A DNA stretch of 64,000 nt from Anoplopoma fimbria (taxonomy: Eukaryota; Chordata; Actinopteri; Perciformes; Anoplopomatidae), in NCBI RefSeq assembly GCF_027596085.1, contig NC_072469.1:14911232-14975231 (forward strand), read 5' to 3'. The notes below the pieces were generated by a model. That model was not told where the DNA came from. It did not search any database and was given only the letters and a program-made list of their open reading frames with translations. This document shows positions 1 to 11,077 of this stretch, in pieces. The position numbers were made by a program, and so were the translations under genes. How positions within the stretch are numbered: position 1 is the stretch's first letter; each line of letters opens with the position of its first letter.

Positions 1-1112
1 AGAAGCTTATGTCAGGGCTGGGGAGCTAAGTCTACTGTTCATTCATGTGCACATATGTGTGTGAGTCCATGCCCATATGTGAGTTCTGGTTTGAATGTCT
101 TAGATGTCCTTTTGAAGTTTAAGACAGCTCTGCATCAGCTCACCGGTTCCACTTCATGGGAGGTGAATGTGTGGACATGAGCAACATTTGAGTCACCCAC
201 TGCTGTGCCATATTCTGGCTGTGTGTACCGTGTGTGAGTGTGTGTGCATGTCGACATTGATCTGGCATGTGTGCTCTTGCTCCTGCATGACTGATTTTCC
301 AACTGTCTCTCACTTCCTTCAGTTGTCTTGGTTTTGGTCTATCTTTCAGTGCCAGTCCCTGGACACACTGCGCAGTCTTGACAGACACCTCGACTCCACA
401 CAATACACCTGAAGCACTGAGTCGAACAGACGCTGGGCAATTTGTTGGAGAACAGAAGTTTGCCTTGTTACATTTTAGTATTTGGTCTTGTCCCATGACA
501 CACATTTATTGGTAACCTATAATCTGTCTTTTTATCCCTCATTCTGACAGCCTGGCAGATTCAAAACAATAACATAACTTTATCTAAGCGTGGTCAAGCT
601 TTATGCTGTGATGCAGCTTCTCTGATTTTCATGCCGTTAACATGAGGAAATAGCTGAGCATGTGCATCTTCCCGTAGTAATGTTTAGCTTTCAGATGTCT
701 GCTTTCATGTGTATATCCTTTTAAGCTTTCCATTTTGAGTTCCTGCTGGTGGCACAGATTTCCTGCTCATTCTATAAAAAATGCCCAACAGAGTCCTTTC
801 TGCTTTTAGATATTATACTTACATCTTAACAATGTCAGTTGTTTTTTGCTAGAAGATAGTAATTTCACTTCAAGCTCCATGAAATCCTAATAAAGTGAGT
901 TGTAATTAAGTTGTTTTTTTTGTTGTTGTTGATTTTACATATTTTTTGTTACAGATTTAGCTGTGTATGATAAGCCACGTTATTGAAATGAGTATCTCAT
1001 GAATAATTATGTGGTGTGTACCATTAACTTACTAATACAACATGTAATGATGGCTTTGCCTTAATGCCACCGTTCTGAACTGTTAGTATTGATGTAACTT
1101 CAGGATAATATT
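1..1112. other. 3' flank / possible 3' UTR of the minus-strand exon
   Basis: AT-leaning unique sequence with no tandem repeat beyond short T runs. If the exon at 1113-1301 is terminal, this stretch holds its 3' UTR on the minus strand. The plus-strand TTTATT at 505-510 is AATAAA on the minus strand and is the most obvious polyadenylation signal, giving a UTR of about 0.6 kb. The short open frames at 140-505 and 167-412 lack coding character. The UTR assignment is inference. Confidence 0.35.

Positions 1113-1887
<775 letters not shown>

Positions 1888-1963
<76 letters not shown>
1888..1963. repeat. (GA)38 microsatellite
   Basis: An uninterrupted AG/GA dinucleotide run of about 76 bp. Translations across it are poly-Arg/Glu or poly-Ser/Leu and are not genes. 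Confidence 0.97.
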
Positions 1964-1964
<1 letters not shown>

Positions 1965-2009
1965 AATACCGGACTGGGAACACTGCCTTTCGGTTGTATG
2001 CCTTCGTCA

Positions 2010-2023
2010 ACCAGTTGCAGTTT
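2010..2023 (+). repeat. Target-site duplication, left copy
   Basis: The 14-bp word accagttgcagttt occurs here and again at 2259-2272, exactly flanking the SINE. This is the signature of LINE-type target-primed insertion. Confidence 0.85.
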
Positions 2024-2258
2024 TGGGCGGCTGTGGCACATGAGGTAGAGCGCTTGTCCCGTAACCACAAGGTTGGTGGTTCAAACTCCTCTACCGGCAA
2101 CATGCCGAGGTGTCCTTGAGCAAGACACTAACCCCAAGTTGCTCCCCGGGCGCTTCATTGCAGCCCACTGCTCCTCCGGGATGGGTTAAATGCAGAGAAA
2201 TAATTTCCCCATTGTGGGACTAATAAAGGCTTAATTATTATTATTATTATTATTATTT
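2024..2258 (+). mobile_element. tRNA-derived SINE with (ATT)n tail
   Basis: The head carries an internal Pol III promoter: an A box (gaggtagagcg, near 2042) and a B box (ggttcaaactcc, near 2078). A SINE body follows with tgtccttgagcaagacact at about 2111-2129. The 3' part ends in taataaaggc and an (ATT)7-8 tail at about 2235-2257. Perfect 14-bp direct repeats flank it, so the insertion is relatively recent and complete. Like other SINEs it has no coding capacity and would depend on a LINE reverse transcriptase for movement. The family name is not assigned. Confidence 0.88.
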
Positions 2259-2272
2259 ACCAGTTGCAGTTT
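2259..2272 (+). repeat. Target-site duplication, right copy
   Basis: Perfect second copy of the 14-bp word at 2010-2023, directly after the (ATT)n tail. Confidence 0.85.
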
Positions 2273-2329
2273 ACATAAAGTCTGTCTAAAATGTCATCAC
2301 TTGGATTGTCATAATTAGCACATGAATTC

Positions 2330-2725
2330 TTGCGTTAGAGCCAAAGATGTGTGTTTGGAGTTCACAGTGACCAATGAACCCCGATTTTAATAATTTATGC
2401 CTAATTTGAGTAAAATTCGCTCAAGGTGTTCCTGAGACATTGTATTCGTCATAATGTGATAGACGTGGGGTCACAGTGACCTTGACCTTTGACCTTGCAA
2501 AACTGGATAAGTTCATCCTTGAGTCCAGGTGGACGTTTGTGCAAAAGATTTGAAGAAATTCACTCAAGGGGTTCCTGAGATATCGCATTTACGAGAATGG
2601 GCCAGACATGAGGTTACAGTGAACTTGCCCTTTGACCCCCAAAATCAAATCAGTTCATCTTTGAGTCCAAACATAAACATAATACCAATAGCCCCGGCTG
2701 TCTCCGGAGCGAACCTCTCACAAGG
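2330..2725 (+). repeat. Interspersed repeat with two internal ~150-bp units
   Basis: The pattern tcactcaagg-(g/t)gttcctgaga, then a 'tgaccttgaccttt' or 'cttgccctttgacc' word, then agttcatc(c/t)ttgagtcca occurs twice, at about 2420-2530 and 2560-2670. It resembles a fish repeat that ends near 'ccccggctgtc-ccgg' (here 2692-2709). I see no protein and no clear terminal repeats, so the class is unknown. Confidence 0.6.
2477..2495. promoter_or_regulatory. Nuclear-receptor half-site cluster (DR0 + DR1)
   Basis: Three perfect TGACCT half-sites lie in tandem at 2477-2482, 2483-2488 and 2490-2495. The last two are spaced by one base, the DR1 arrangement bound by RXR-, HNF4- and PPAR-type receptors. 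A degenerate DR1 (tgccctttgaccc) lies in the second repeat unit near 2627-2639. Function is inference. Confidence 0.5.
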
Positions 2726-3641
2726 AGATTACCGTCTTATTCCATCCAGACAGAGCAATCATAGAGCGGCAGACTGATACACTCCTCGCTATACAGAACC
2801 ATAGTATGTACATTACAGACTGGAGATGAGCTCCTTTGTACATCTTTGTGCTACCTGAAAATCCATGTAATGGAAGGCCACGGATTTGGGGAGAGCAACC
2901 AACAAAGAGAACATGAGTCACCATTGGGAGCAGACAGCTTTCATGCATCCCGCATCAAATTTGTCTGAAGGTAAAAATAGCACAAGTGTTTTCCATGTAT
3001 TTGCTGTTTGTCATCACCCCTCCGCAAGGAAATCTGCATATAAACAAGTTCAGAAGCCCCTGCTCTTCTTTTTGATTGAATTCACATGCAGAGGATGATG
3101 CTTAAGTGTGTCTGTTGTTTGTGTATCTGCGTCTGAATTTATGCCTTTCTGCGAGTATGCCCATGTGGTTTACTGCTGCCGTAACTCACGGCAACATCTC
3201 TCACGCTGGCTTTGCACAATTAAAGCAGACTGCATTTCTTTTTTCTTAAGATGTTTCCTCACATCTCGATGCCTTCTCTGAGTCGTGCTTTGTCAATGAA
3301 GGCTTTGCCCATTTCACTCTAATCACGTTTCAATCCGATCTGGAAATTACATTCCTCAGGTTGTAAGGGTTTTGTCCTAAATGTGCTCGGTGCACCAGAG
3401 AGGCAATCAGAGAGGAAAGAGAAATAAGAAGGCCTTAATATTAGAATTCAGGCAGTTTGAGGAGGTAATTTGCTGAGGGTTTGCTTAATGGCAAATGAGT
3501 AAATTCACGTCCGTTAAGGCATGAAAGGACTCTTTGCTTTGTGTCTAAGTCGGGTAACATGCCTTATTTTCATATCTCATACTTATACTAATATCTGGCT
3601 TCTTTACAAGATGTTACAAATTATTTCAGGAGGTGAAGGAT
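2726..3641. other. Unique sequence, no feature seen
   Basis: Mixed-composition DNA without exons, tandem repeats or recognisable transposon ends. The open frame at 2886-3098 shows no coding character. Confidence 0.4.
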
Positions 3642-3806
3642 TTTGTAGCACTTATTGCATTCGTATTAGTTCGCTGCACTTACTGTATTCGTACTTATTG
3701 AATTCGTTTACTGCACTTATCCTATTCGTAGTAGTTTGTAGCACTTATTGTATTCGTATTAGTTTGTTGCAATTATTGTTTTCGTAGTAATTTGCTTCTG
3801 CACTAT
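3642..3806 (+). repeat. Degenerate 28-bp tandem array
   Basis: About six imperfect copies of a unit read as tttgtagcacttattg followed by tattcgtattag. One copy is internally shortened near 3692-3704. The array is immediately upstream of an L2-like tail and is probably part of the same mobile element. Confidence 0.75.
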
Positions 3807-3979
3807 ACTTTTGCTCTGGTTTATGCTTTAAGATGATTGTTTAAGAAAGGAGATGCACTTATGACTTCTGGTGACTAGTAGTTCTCTTGAATACCTATGT
3901 TGAATACACTTCCTGTAAGTCGCTTTGGATAAAAGCGTCTGCTAAATGCCTGTAATGTAATGTAATGTAATGTAATGTA
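3807..3979 (+). mobile_element. Retroelement 3' end with hairpin and (TAATG)n tail
   Basis: The segment ends with tgtaagtcgctttggataaa and aagcgtctgctaaatg, followed by five to six TAATG units at about 3951-3979. The cgctttt-ggat-aaaagcg stem-loop followed by a short tandem tail is typical of teleost SINE/L2-clade 3' ends, where it serves as the reverse-transcriptase recognition structure. No 5' head or ORF is visible, so the copy is partial. Confidence 0.65.
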
Positions 3980-4359
3980 TGTGTTTGAAGGATGAAATTA
4001 CGTTTTGGCAGAAAATGTTTGTGATAATGATGAAAGGACTGGAGTGAAGGGGTCGTCCCTAGAGGTATTTACAGCGCCCGAGTGCACGTGCGAGCCAATG
4101 AATCATTAGCGACAAAGTAATCAGGCCTTCCATTCATATGTTGCCGGGAGTTTTTTTTTTGCAACCTGACAAGCCCTCTGCCTGCCAGCTGCCCATTTAG
4201 AGGAGTGGTAAAAACTGTTGTTGGTGTCGCGGCGAAGCGTGATTCATTTTTAAATGCATTCCAAATCCCTCTAATTAGGTCCACTTCGCTCTGCCTTGCA
4301 TCCTTTCACCAGACACTCCAGAGCACTCTGTGGGTATCTGACATGTACAGCTAAACTCA
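3980..4359. promoter_or_regulatory. Candidate conserved non-coding block (about 4060-4350)
   Basis: A repeat-poor segment with clustered sites: an E-box CACGTG at 4085-4090, CCAAT at 4095-4099 and ATTA at 4105-4108, and balanced GC, broken only by a T10 run near 4152. It has no splice sites. It is called from composition and motifs only. Confidence 0.35.
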
Positions 4360-5605
4360 TCCACACACCCTCCATTTCATAATCAAATGGGTCTGCATTC
4401 ATCCCACATTCAATATTTATGGGCTCTTGAAAGTGCTCGTTCGTCCCCTAAACCCAGCGAGACATGAAAAGTTCCCACTGTGCAGAAATCTGACTTCTCC
4501 TCTCAGGGTGGTATCACGTTCTTTTGCTTTTTTGCTCCTTTGCTCCGTCTGTTCTTCATCTGTTCACCTAAGGTTTACGTAACATGTATGGTGCAGTTTA
4601 ATTTAAAACAGTTCTGGAAACTGTATTGAACTCATATCAGAGAGATATGGGCAGCAAGGACAGCTATGTCTTTAGCACTGATGCATTGATGCATATCATG
4701 TTAGTATCAATCAACAATAAGTATAATTTATCAACCAAATAAAAAGAAATTCTGAACAAGTGTGTCCTTATCTACCAGGTCCAGTTATGGCGCTCTGAAT
4801 TTTCATTCCCCAGCGGTGCCAGCATTGCTTGTAGCTAGTTGTTTGTGCTGTGACCAACACATAAACTCAGGGATGGAAGAAGGAGTTGGAAAGAACATAA
4901 ACCTCCTCACAAACTAATGATCAATACACATGTGTGTCTGTGGAGGAGGTATGGGCTGCCAGATTCTGTGCTCCATGAGGCCTCCTCCACTCCTCTCCTC
5001 TCTCCTCTCTCTCTCAGTCTGTGCTGGGGATGATGGGGCACTCTTGGCCACAGGGAAAACTGACGCAATTGTTGCTGTTGACGGGACAGAACTCAAGCCG
5101 CAACGCAGCGAAAACCATTACACTAACGCTTCCCTCTCCGTCTGGGAATTGGTCACAGATACTTTTGAACTGAGACGATTTCATGTTTCAATTTTGTTAC
5201 CCCCCCACGTGGCTGCTGTGCGGCGGGCAGCGAGTTGAAACTCAGAAGTTTTTCAAAAGGATGGAAAAAAAGTTTTTTAAGCGATGCAAAATTGGGAACG
5301 GCATGCCAAATTGTCAAGTGGCGTAACAGCTGAGGAGTTAGAGCGGAGGGAGGAGAGGGGAGCAAAAGAGAATTTTAAAGACAATAACAAGATGCTACAA
5401 GCAACGATAAAACACACAGTTATGTGAAAACCAAAAGAGGAATGGGAGAAGGAGAGCACATGACAGGATGTGAGTTGAAGAAATGTTCCAGTTTCCAGTC
5501 TCGGGATAAACTCTGGAGCGATTTGAAAAACCTATTTAGCTCCTAGCTGCTTCAGTTGAGAGAAGCGAGGAAAAGAGAGGAACCAACTGAGTCTCATTTC
5601 ATGGG
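4360..5605. other. Unique sequence, no gene seen
   Basis: The open frame at 4930-5238 runs through a CT-rich patch (about 4980-5015) and is not convincing as coding. Sequence near 5030-5260 is CpG-containing but has no exon boundaries I can defend. Confidence 0.35.
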
Positions 5606-5674
5606 CCTCTCTCTCTCTCTCTCTCACTCCCTCTTTCTTTCTTTCTTTCTCTCTCTCTCTCTCTCTCTCTCTTT
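5606..5674. repeat. (CT)n/(CTTT)n compound microsatellite
   Basis: CT dinucleotides, then about four CTTT units, then CT dinucleotides again. The minus-strand Arg/Glu-rich frame across it is a repeat translation. Confidence 0.95.
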
Positions 5675-5799
5675 CCGGCGGGGAGCTACAACATTGCTGC
5701 TGCCTTAAGCCCCTGGAGCAAGGCTGACACTCATCCACTCTCAGCCGGTTCCACTGACTGTCACAGCAGCTGCCAATCAACCGCTATCTACCTGGAAGC

Positions 5800-6224
5800 C
5801 TGAGGGCTGCTGGAGAGAGGCAAGAGCACAGGATGGAGAGGGGAGGATGATGAAGGGGTGAGACGAGACGAGGCGAGGCGGAGGAGAGGAGAAGAAGCAA
5901 AAGGAAAAGAGAGAGAGAGAGAGAGAGTCAGAAGAGGCCGGGCATTATCTGCAGCCTAGGTAAAGGCGGTATTTGGGATTCAGCATTTCCATATCTGTGA
6001 CGGAGGGGAAAAAAAAAAAGCCCAGAATCTCAGGGATGCCTTTCATGTTGGCCTCCTTTGATCTCTTTCCGGCTTTTGGCAGCGAGGGCGGTGTAGTAGA
6101 AGAAGAGATGGAGACGAAGCAGCTGAGGAGGGGATGAGGAGCTGTTTTGACAACCTCTCTCCATCTCTTTTCTCTCACACCCCACCCCACCCCACCCACA
6201 CCACCTCCAGAACCTCTGATCTGC
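5800..6224. other. Purine-rich GC block
   Basis: A GA/GGA-rich segment including (GA)9-10 at about 5909-5927 and a (CCCCA)3-like patch at about 6180-6196. The 115-codon minus frame at 5945-6292 contains a Gly/Val/Trp run from this patch and is not a convincing gene. Confidence 0.4.
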
Positions 6225-6560
6225 CATGAAGCCCGGGCATTAGGATTGGCACCGGTACAAAACAGCCGTCCCGGGCCGAATTCGCGAGACAACAGAGGCC
6301 ATTAGTAGTCACGGGGCAGCGCCGGCAGAGCCACCGGAGACATGTAATACCTGCCCCGCGATGCTCTGACGCTAATCCATATCTGCCAAGGCAGCTTTCT
6401 CACAGCCGAGTGGAAGGGACGGCCGACACGAGTCAACCACGCGGGAAACCTGTCCGCTCAATCCACACCTTCCATTAAAGAGCACATCCAAAGCCGGGCC
6501 AGCCTACGTCCTGCGGTGCATATTTAGGGAGGCACAAAGAGTCACCCCTTGGAGGCAGGA
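6225..6560. promoter_or_regulatory. Candidate conserved non-coding block, CpG-retaining
   Basis: Dense in CpG, with gccgtcccgggccgaattcg followed by cgag at about 6265-6288 and further CpGs to about 6510. It is free of simple repeats and lacks splice-bounded open frames. The surrounding sequence is CpG-poor, so CpG retention suggests constraint or low germline methylation. This is inference. Confidence 0.4.
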
Positions 6561-6909
6561 TTCATGCGTATTCATTGGTCTGTCACAATTTTCCCTTCCA
6601 ATCCAAAGGCTAAAATTCAGTATGTGACAAATAAGCGGTTATTATAACGTAAATAATAGACGGATTAGCTGATTTTATTCAGATGAGTTCCCTCTCGCTG
6701 TCTCCTTCTCTTCTATTTGTAAGTGAGAAGGTTGAGAAAGGCTCTGTGGAAATGTCTTATATTTGTTTTGAGATAAAGAAGGTAGGATTAACTCTTTAGT
6801 CAGTGTATTAATTGGTATAATGAATAAGTTGTGTTAAGTTATAAGCTGCCACAGGTAACTTTCACACTTTTTTATTGCTAGCAAGAAAACACAAACACAC
6901 ACACATACC

Positions 6910-6911
<2 letters not shown>
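6561..6911. other. AT-rich unique sequence, nothing seen
   Basis: No repeats, exons or notable motif clusters. Confidence 0.4.

Positions 6912-6952
<41 letters not shown>
6912..6952. repeat. (CA)20 microsatellite
   Basis: Uninterrupted CA run of about 41 bp, preceded by a broken CA patch at 6892-6906. Confidence 0.97.
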
Positions 6953-6954
<2 letters not shown>

Positions 6955-7199
6955 CCAGGTTCCCCCTCTGCTTCCATATATCATCATTTTATTACAAGGG
7001 CACCAGGGGCGCAAAGTTATTACAGGAACAGTGGCGGTGGAAACTGTGAAAGCCACTCCTCCAGAAACTCCAAGAACTCTGAACTTGTTGAGTAATAGCC
7101 ATGGGCCACTATTCCTCATCCACACACCACCCATCTATCCATCCGTCCATTCGTCCTCTTCAACATACCCCATCCATCAGTCATGGATCCTTTGAGCAT

Positions 7200-7780
7200 C
7201 CATCAAAGAGTGAGATTTTTGATCGTCTATTGGTATGCAAACAGATCAGCACAGCCCTGATATGATACACTCTTCGCTGCAGTGACAGTGCACGCTCTTT
7301 TCATTCCCCTCTCAGGGAGCGTGACCTTAACTTGTAACTTTTTCATGACCTTCGGCATCATCGCGATGGAGAAACCTTTCCTCCCCACAGAGTCATCCGG
7401 GTTTTCAATATTTCATCCGTTCCTCCCGTCCATTATTTCTCACACGCCGAGAGTCGAGCAAACCAACAAAGTGCTTAGTCCTGTATTTTTCCTCCTCATT
7501 AAGACCATCAAATATTCAGAGAATAGTTCTCCGGCACTCTGGCCTGCCATCACAAGCATTCAAAATAACCCCTCCAATGGCGCCCCGCAGCGCCTCGGAA
7601 ACGTATGCATATTTCAGGTGCTGTCACACGAGGTTGATGCGAGGGAAGAGCGCCCTGAAGGCTTGCTAAGGCGAGACCTGGAATGATGACACACGCCACA
7701 GAGCAAATGTAATGCGTAAAGACGCTGCGACACATGGAATACATCCTCCCATTTAGAACAGCAACGCTGTGCGAGGGCAG
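7200..7780. promoter_or_regulatory. Candidate conserved non-coding block with POU-like sites
   Basis: About 580 bp free of simple repeats. It contains TATGCAAAC at 7234-7242 and TATGCATAT at 7604-7612, both close to POU octamer sequences, plus several CpGs and the word attaagaccatcaaatattc. A 134-codon plus frame at 7282-7686 overlaps it but lacks any recognisable domain or splice context, so I prefer a regulatory reading. Confidence 0.4.
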
Positions 7781-7824
7781 AGGAGGAGGGTGGTGGGAAG
7801 CAGAGTGGAGGAGGAGGGAAGGGA

Positions 7825-7836
7825 GGGGGGGGGGGG
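7825..7836. repeat. G homopolymer
   Basis: Run of about 11-12 G within a GGA-rich patch. Confidence 0.85.
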
Positions 7837-8004
7837 TTATATACAGGAAAGCAGGGAGATGACAGGCTTAAAGAAATATAATCCCCAAACAAGCAAACGC
7901 AAGTCCTGAGATTGGTTTACGCTGCTGTTCTCGCTAAAACATTAAGTCATCATTTCTTTCACTTTTCTAAAGCAAAGCAGCTCGCGAGGTGGATTCACTG
8001 CTGG

Positions 8005-8095
8005 GAGAAGAAGAAGAAGAAGAAGAAGAAGAAGAAGAAGAAGAAGAAGAAGAAGAAGAAGAAGAAGAAGAAGAAGAAGAAGAAGAAGAAGAAGA
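8005..8095. repeat. (GAA)30 microsatellite
   Basis: About 90 bp of pure GAA/AAG trinucleotide, a purine-purine tract able to form triplex DNA. Lys-rich (plus) and Ser-rich (minus) frames across it are repeat translations. Confidence 0.97.
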
Positions 8096-8229
8096 GGCAA
8101 GGTGGGAGGGGTGTTGAGAGAAAGAATGGGTGAAGAGGCAGTGAGAAAATATACAGAGCAAGCAAAGTTTAAAAAGATTAGAGACTCATCCCTTTCAAAT
8201 CCACTCGGCCAAGTTCTGGTCCCTGCCTT

Positions 8230-8660
8230 TGAAGTTTTCCTCCTGTGTTGGGGGAAATGAATTCACACATATTAGGGCGCCCCGTGTGAGAGCTACCTAC
8301 GCAGTGCTGACAGAAGGGAAAATTCCTACTACGCCCCTGTCGCGTTCCGCCGTGTATATTAATACCTTATAACCCGTGGTCATGTGTACAATGCGGCGCT
8401 ATTCAGCCCTGGGAAATAAATAACACCTTTTTTTAAAGGCACACAAAAGACCTTCGCTGTCTGCTACTTAAGAGGGAGAGGGAGAGGGGAGAGGAGGGAG
8501 CAATGGAAGGGGGAAAATGATGACATATTCATGAAAGCAATTAGGGTGGGTGTCCATAAGAAAGCAGGAAACATGATGAGCATCTTATGACCTCGATGGG
8601 CTAAATTACCATCAATCACCTGACACTAATTAACACCGCGCAGACACATGAAATAATGCT
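8230..8660. promoter_or_regulatory. Candidate conserved non-coding block
   Basis: Repeat-poor, with CpG-bearing words such as gggcgccccgtgtg (about 8276) and cgcgttccgccgtg (about 8341), a GA-rich break near 8473-8500, and a homeodomain-site cluster at its right end. There is no coding frame of note. Confidence 0.45.
8601..8632. promoter_or_regulatory. PBX/HOX + MEIS-like composite site with TAAT cores
   Basis: ATCAATCA at 8611-8618 is TGATTGAT on the other strand, matching the PBX-HOX composite consensus. CTGACA follows at 8620-8625 (MEIS/TGIF core). Homeodomain cores ctaaatta and ctaattaa flank it. Sites were matched by eye and occupancy is unknown. Confidence 0.45.
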
Positions 8661-9373
8661 GAACTCATCTTGTTCCATCAACACGTCTACATTTTTAAAC
8701 GTAATCATAATAATTATCCTATTCCATTAAAGGTGGATACACTGAAATGTATTCATTTCATTTCGTCTACTTTCAATTTCACTTTGAGCCACAACTTTCA
8801 GAGACGAGCTGTACTTTTTTTGTCGCTTTGAATGACGTCGTGCTTTAAGGTTCACAGAAAAGCACCGGCTGTATCCAAAATAGTTTGTGTAGTCCAATCA
8901 TTTGGGTTTTTTTACGAAATCCTCTATTGATTTTCACCCTATCTTTATTTTGCTGCCTAAACAGAGTTGTTGGGGGGGGGCACCTTGAGATGTTGCACCC
9001 TCAAACTGGTCTTAAAGGAATCTAATCAATGCAATGAAGCTACCTGCTCCCCCAGTCTTCATCCACCCCCTGCTCTGATTCACATGCAAAACAACAGCCA
9101 GACAGTCTGTCTGGGGGCTGCACTCGCAAATACACACCAGTAGATATGAGTCTGTGAGGCCCCGTCCCGTCCCGTCCGGACACACTCAAACCGCAGATAG
9201 GCACAAAAGCACAAAAAGTCACCGTTTGTGTATTAGTATTCCTCTCCCAAAGCGATGGCATTAGAAAAACCCATATTCTAACAGAGCCTTTCAGAGGGAA
9301 ATGCCCTTCAATCTTTCATTGGTTATGCACAAAGCCAGGAGAGAGTAATTAAAAACTCCACATCCAGGGACCT

Positions 9374-9379
<6 letters not shown>
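8661..9379. other. Unique sequence with a G10 run
   Basis: Contains a G run at about 8971-8980 and a (GTCCC)3-like patch at about 9164-9176. Otherwise I see nothing gene-like. Confidence 0.35.

Positions 9380-9406
<27 letters not shown>
9380..9406. repeat. (GA)13 microsatellite
   Basis: GA dinucleotide run followed by further purine-rich sequence to about 9520. Confidence 0.95.
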
Positions 9407-9411
<5 letters not shown>

Positions 9412-10346
9412 GCCGAGAGAAAAAAAAGGGAAAGCTTCAAACATTTCAGGCCTCCCTGGTGGAAAGAGATGGAGGGAATGGGGAGCAGAAAGAGGAGAGG
9501 AGCAGACAGAGAGGGAGGGCCGTATCCTTGACAAGGCCATGCATCCTCTGTAGTCAAGGCAGATGGAAATCAGGTATTTCATACCTTTAACTAGACCAGA
9601 CCCGTTCATTAACCAGAAGACTTTCTGCTTTAAGTTTGTCTTCTCATGCTTGCTGGCTCTAATTACTTCAATATTAGCTGTCTAGTGAAAATCCCTCTCT
9701 CTTTAGTTCAAGGAGGATGGCACCACAAACTCAAATCCCCAAAATTGACCAAGAAAGCCAAGGAACATCCCTGTTAGTTATTCTGTGTGGATTTTTTAAC
9801 TTCTTTTTGCATATTATGTTTTCAGAATCAACAATAAGAGGGGTGAGCTTTGTCTGGCAAACAACACTCTCCACTCTCATCTCAAGTTCAAGCAGAAATT
9901 TCAATCCATAGGCACAGTATAGATTAAAACCCAATGACAACATAACACAAGGGATTGAGTTGACTTTTACGGTTTTGAGGTGCATATATTGTTGCCAAAT
10001 GAGGGCGTTGGTCTCCCTCCTGGCTGGCCTTTGCCCTGTCACCCGTGATGGCCCCAGGGTGAGCTGCCTGATAGCCGCGGGCCACGGACCAACAACAGAG
10101 GCTCTATGTGTGCACAGAATATTTAACATGCAAAGAGAAGCACTTTCAACTTGTAAAATAGACTTCCAAACACCTTAAGAAAACACGTCAGTTACTTCAT
10201 GTTGTGCATTCAACTCCGATTCAATGATGACATTTAATAAAACATTCTGAAGTAAACAAGCAAGAAGGCATTGGTTTCCACTTTCCTCGTCAACAAGTTG
10301 GATAAACACATGATAACTTAATGGCACATTTACAGAAGTAGCTATT
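9407..10346. other. Unique sequence, no gene seen
   Basis: The minus frame of 132 codons at 9731-10129 shows no recognisable domain. There are no tandem repeats or transposon ends. Sequence near 10000-10100 is somewhat CpG-richer. Confidence 0.35.
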
Positions 10347-10664
10347 AGGCCTGCACAATATATTCTTTTTTATCTTCAACTCAATGTCAGTTTGTGTGGT
10401 AAACACATCGCAAAAAACTGTAACATTGGACTGATTTTTAGTATTAGTCCAAAACTGCAATAATTAAATGACACTTTAATTCTTTTTTTATTGGCCGTTT
10501 CGCTCAATGCAGAATTTCTTTTCAATTAAATTAATTATTATTTTTGCAACATACTGAAAACAGAAGTAAGGCAGAACTGAGAACACTTAAATAACTGTTT
10601 ATTCAGCTCAAGTTATTAATAGTTATTTTGCATATCTCATATTATCCTCATATCATCCAGCCCT
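10347..10664. mobile_element. hAT-like MITE remnant
   Basis: A 318-bp AT-rich element bounded by imperfect terminal inverted repeats. The left end is aggcctgcacaatat and the right end, reverse-complemented, is agggctggatgatat (11 of 15 matching). This GGGCTGCAC-RATAT type terminus is common among non-autonomous fish DNA transposons. No transposase frame exists, and the adjacent 8-mers do not match, so the target duplication has decayed or the ends are slightly misplaced. Confidence 0.6.
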
Positions 10665-10937
10665 TGTATCAATGAATTCTCTCGATGGATAGTGATGATG
10701 CATGAATATGGTATCACCACCAAACCAAAAATAAATTAATAAAAAACCCTGTCTAACTGTATGTTGCTGTTCTCCAAAAATTAAGCAATACCAAGTACAT
10801 GCACTTTCATAGAACACGACGTGGGCAGCTGGACAATGTACCAGTAGAGCCTAATACCTACTTATACTTTAGACAGTAAAAGACAAGCAGGCACAGACTG
10901 AGGGAGAAGGGTCCTTGAACACCTGAGGCCCTTACAC

Positions 10938-10938
<1 letters not shown>
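10665..10938. other. Unique sequence, nothing seen
   Basis: Short spacer between the MITE and the first long CA tract. Confidence 0.4.

Positions 10939-11035
<97 letters not shown>
10939..11035. repeat. (CA)48 microsatellite
   Basis: Uninterrupted CA run of about 97 bp. Confidence 0.98.
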
Positions 11036-11036
<1 letters not shown>

Positions 11037-11077
11037 TGTGTGGTTACCACATCACTACCTGTCTTTTAGCTGAGCAG

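Noticed and set aside
7282..7686. 134-codon plus frame as a gene
   Set aside because: It lies in a block that looks regulatory, with no splice boundaries or known domain.
7912..8161. Poly-Lys (plus) and poly-Ser (minus) frames
   Set aside because: They are produced by the (GAA)30 tract and have no coding sequence beside it.
9731..10129. 132-codon minus frame as a gene
   Set aside because: No domain, no promoter or splice context, and the residue composition is unremarkable.
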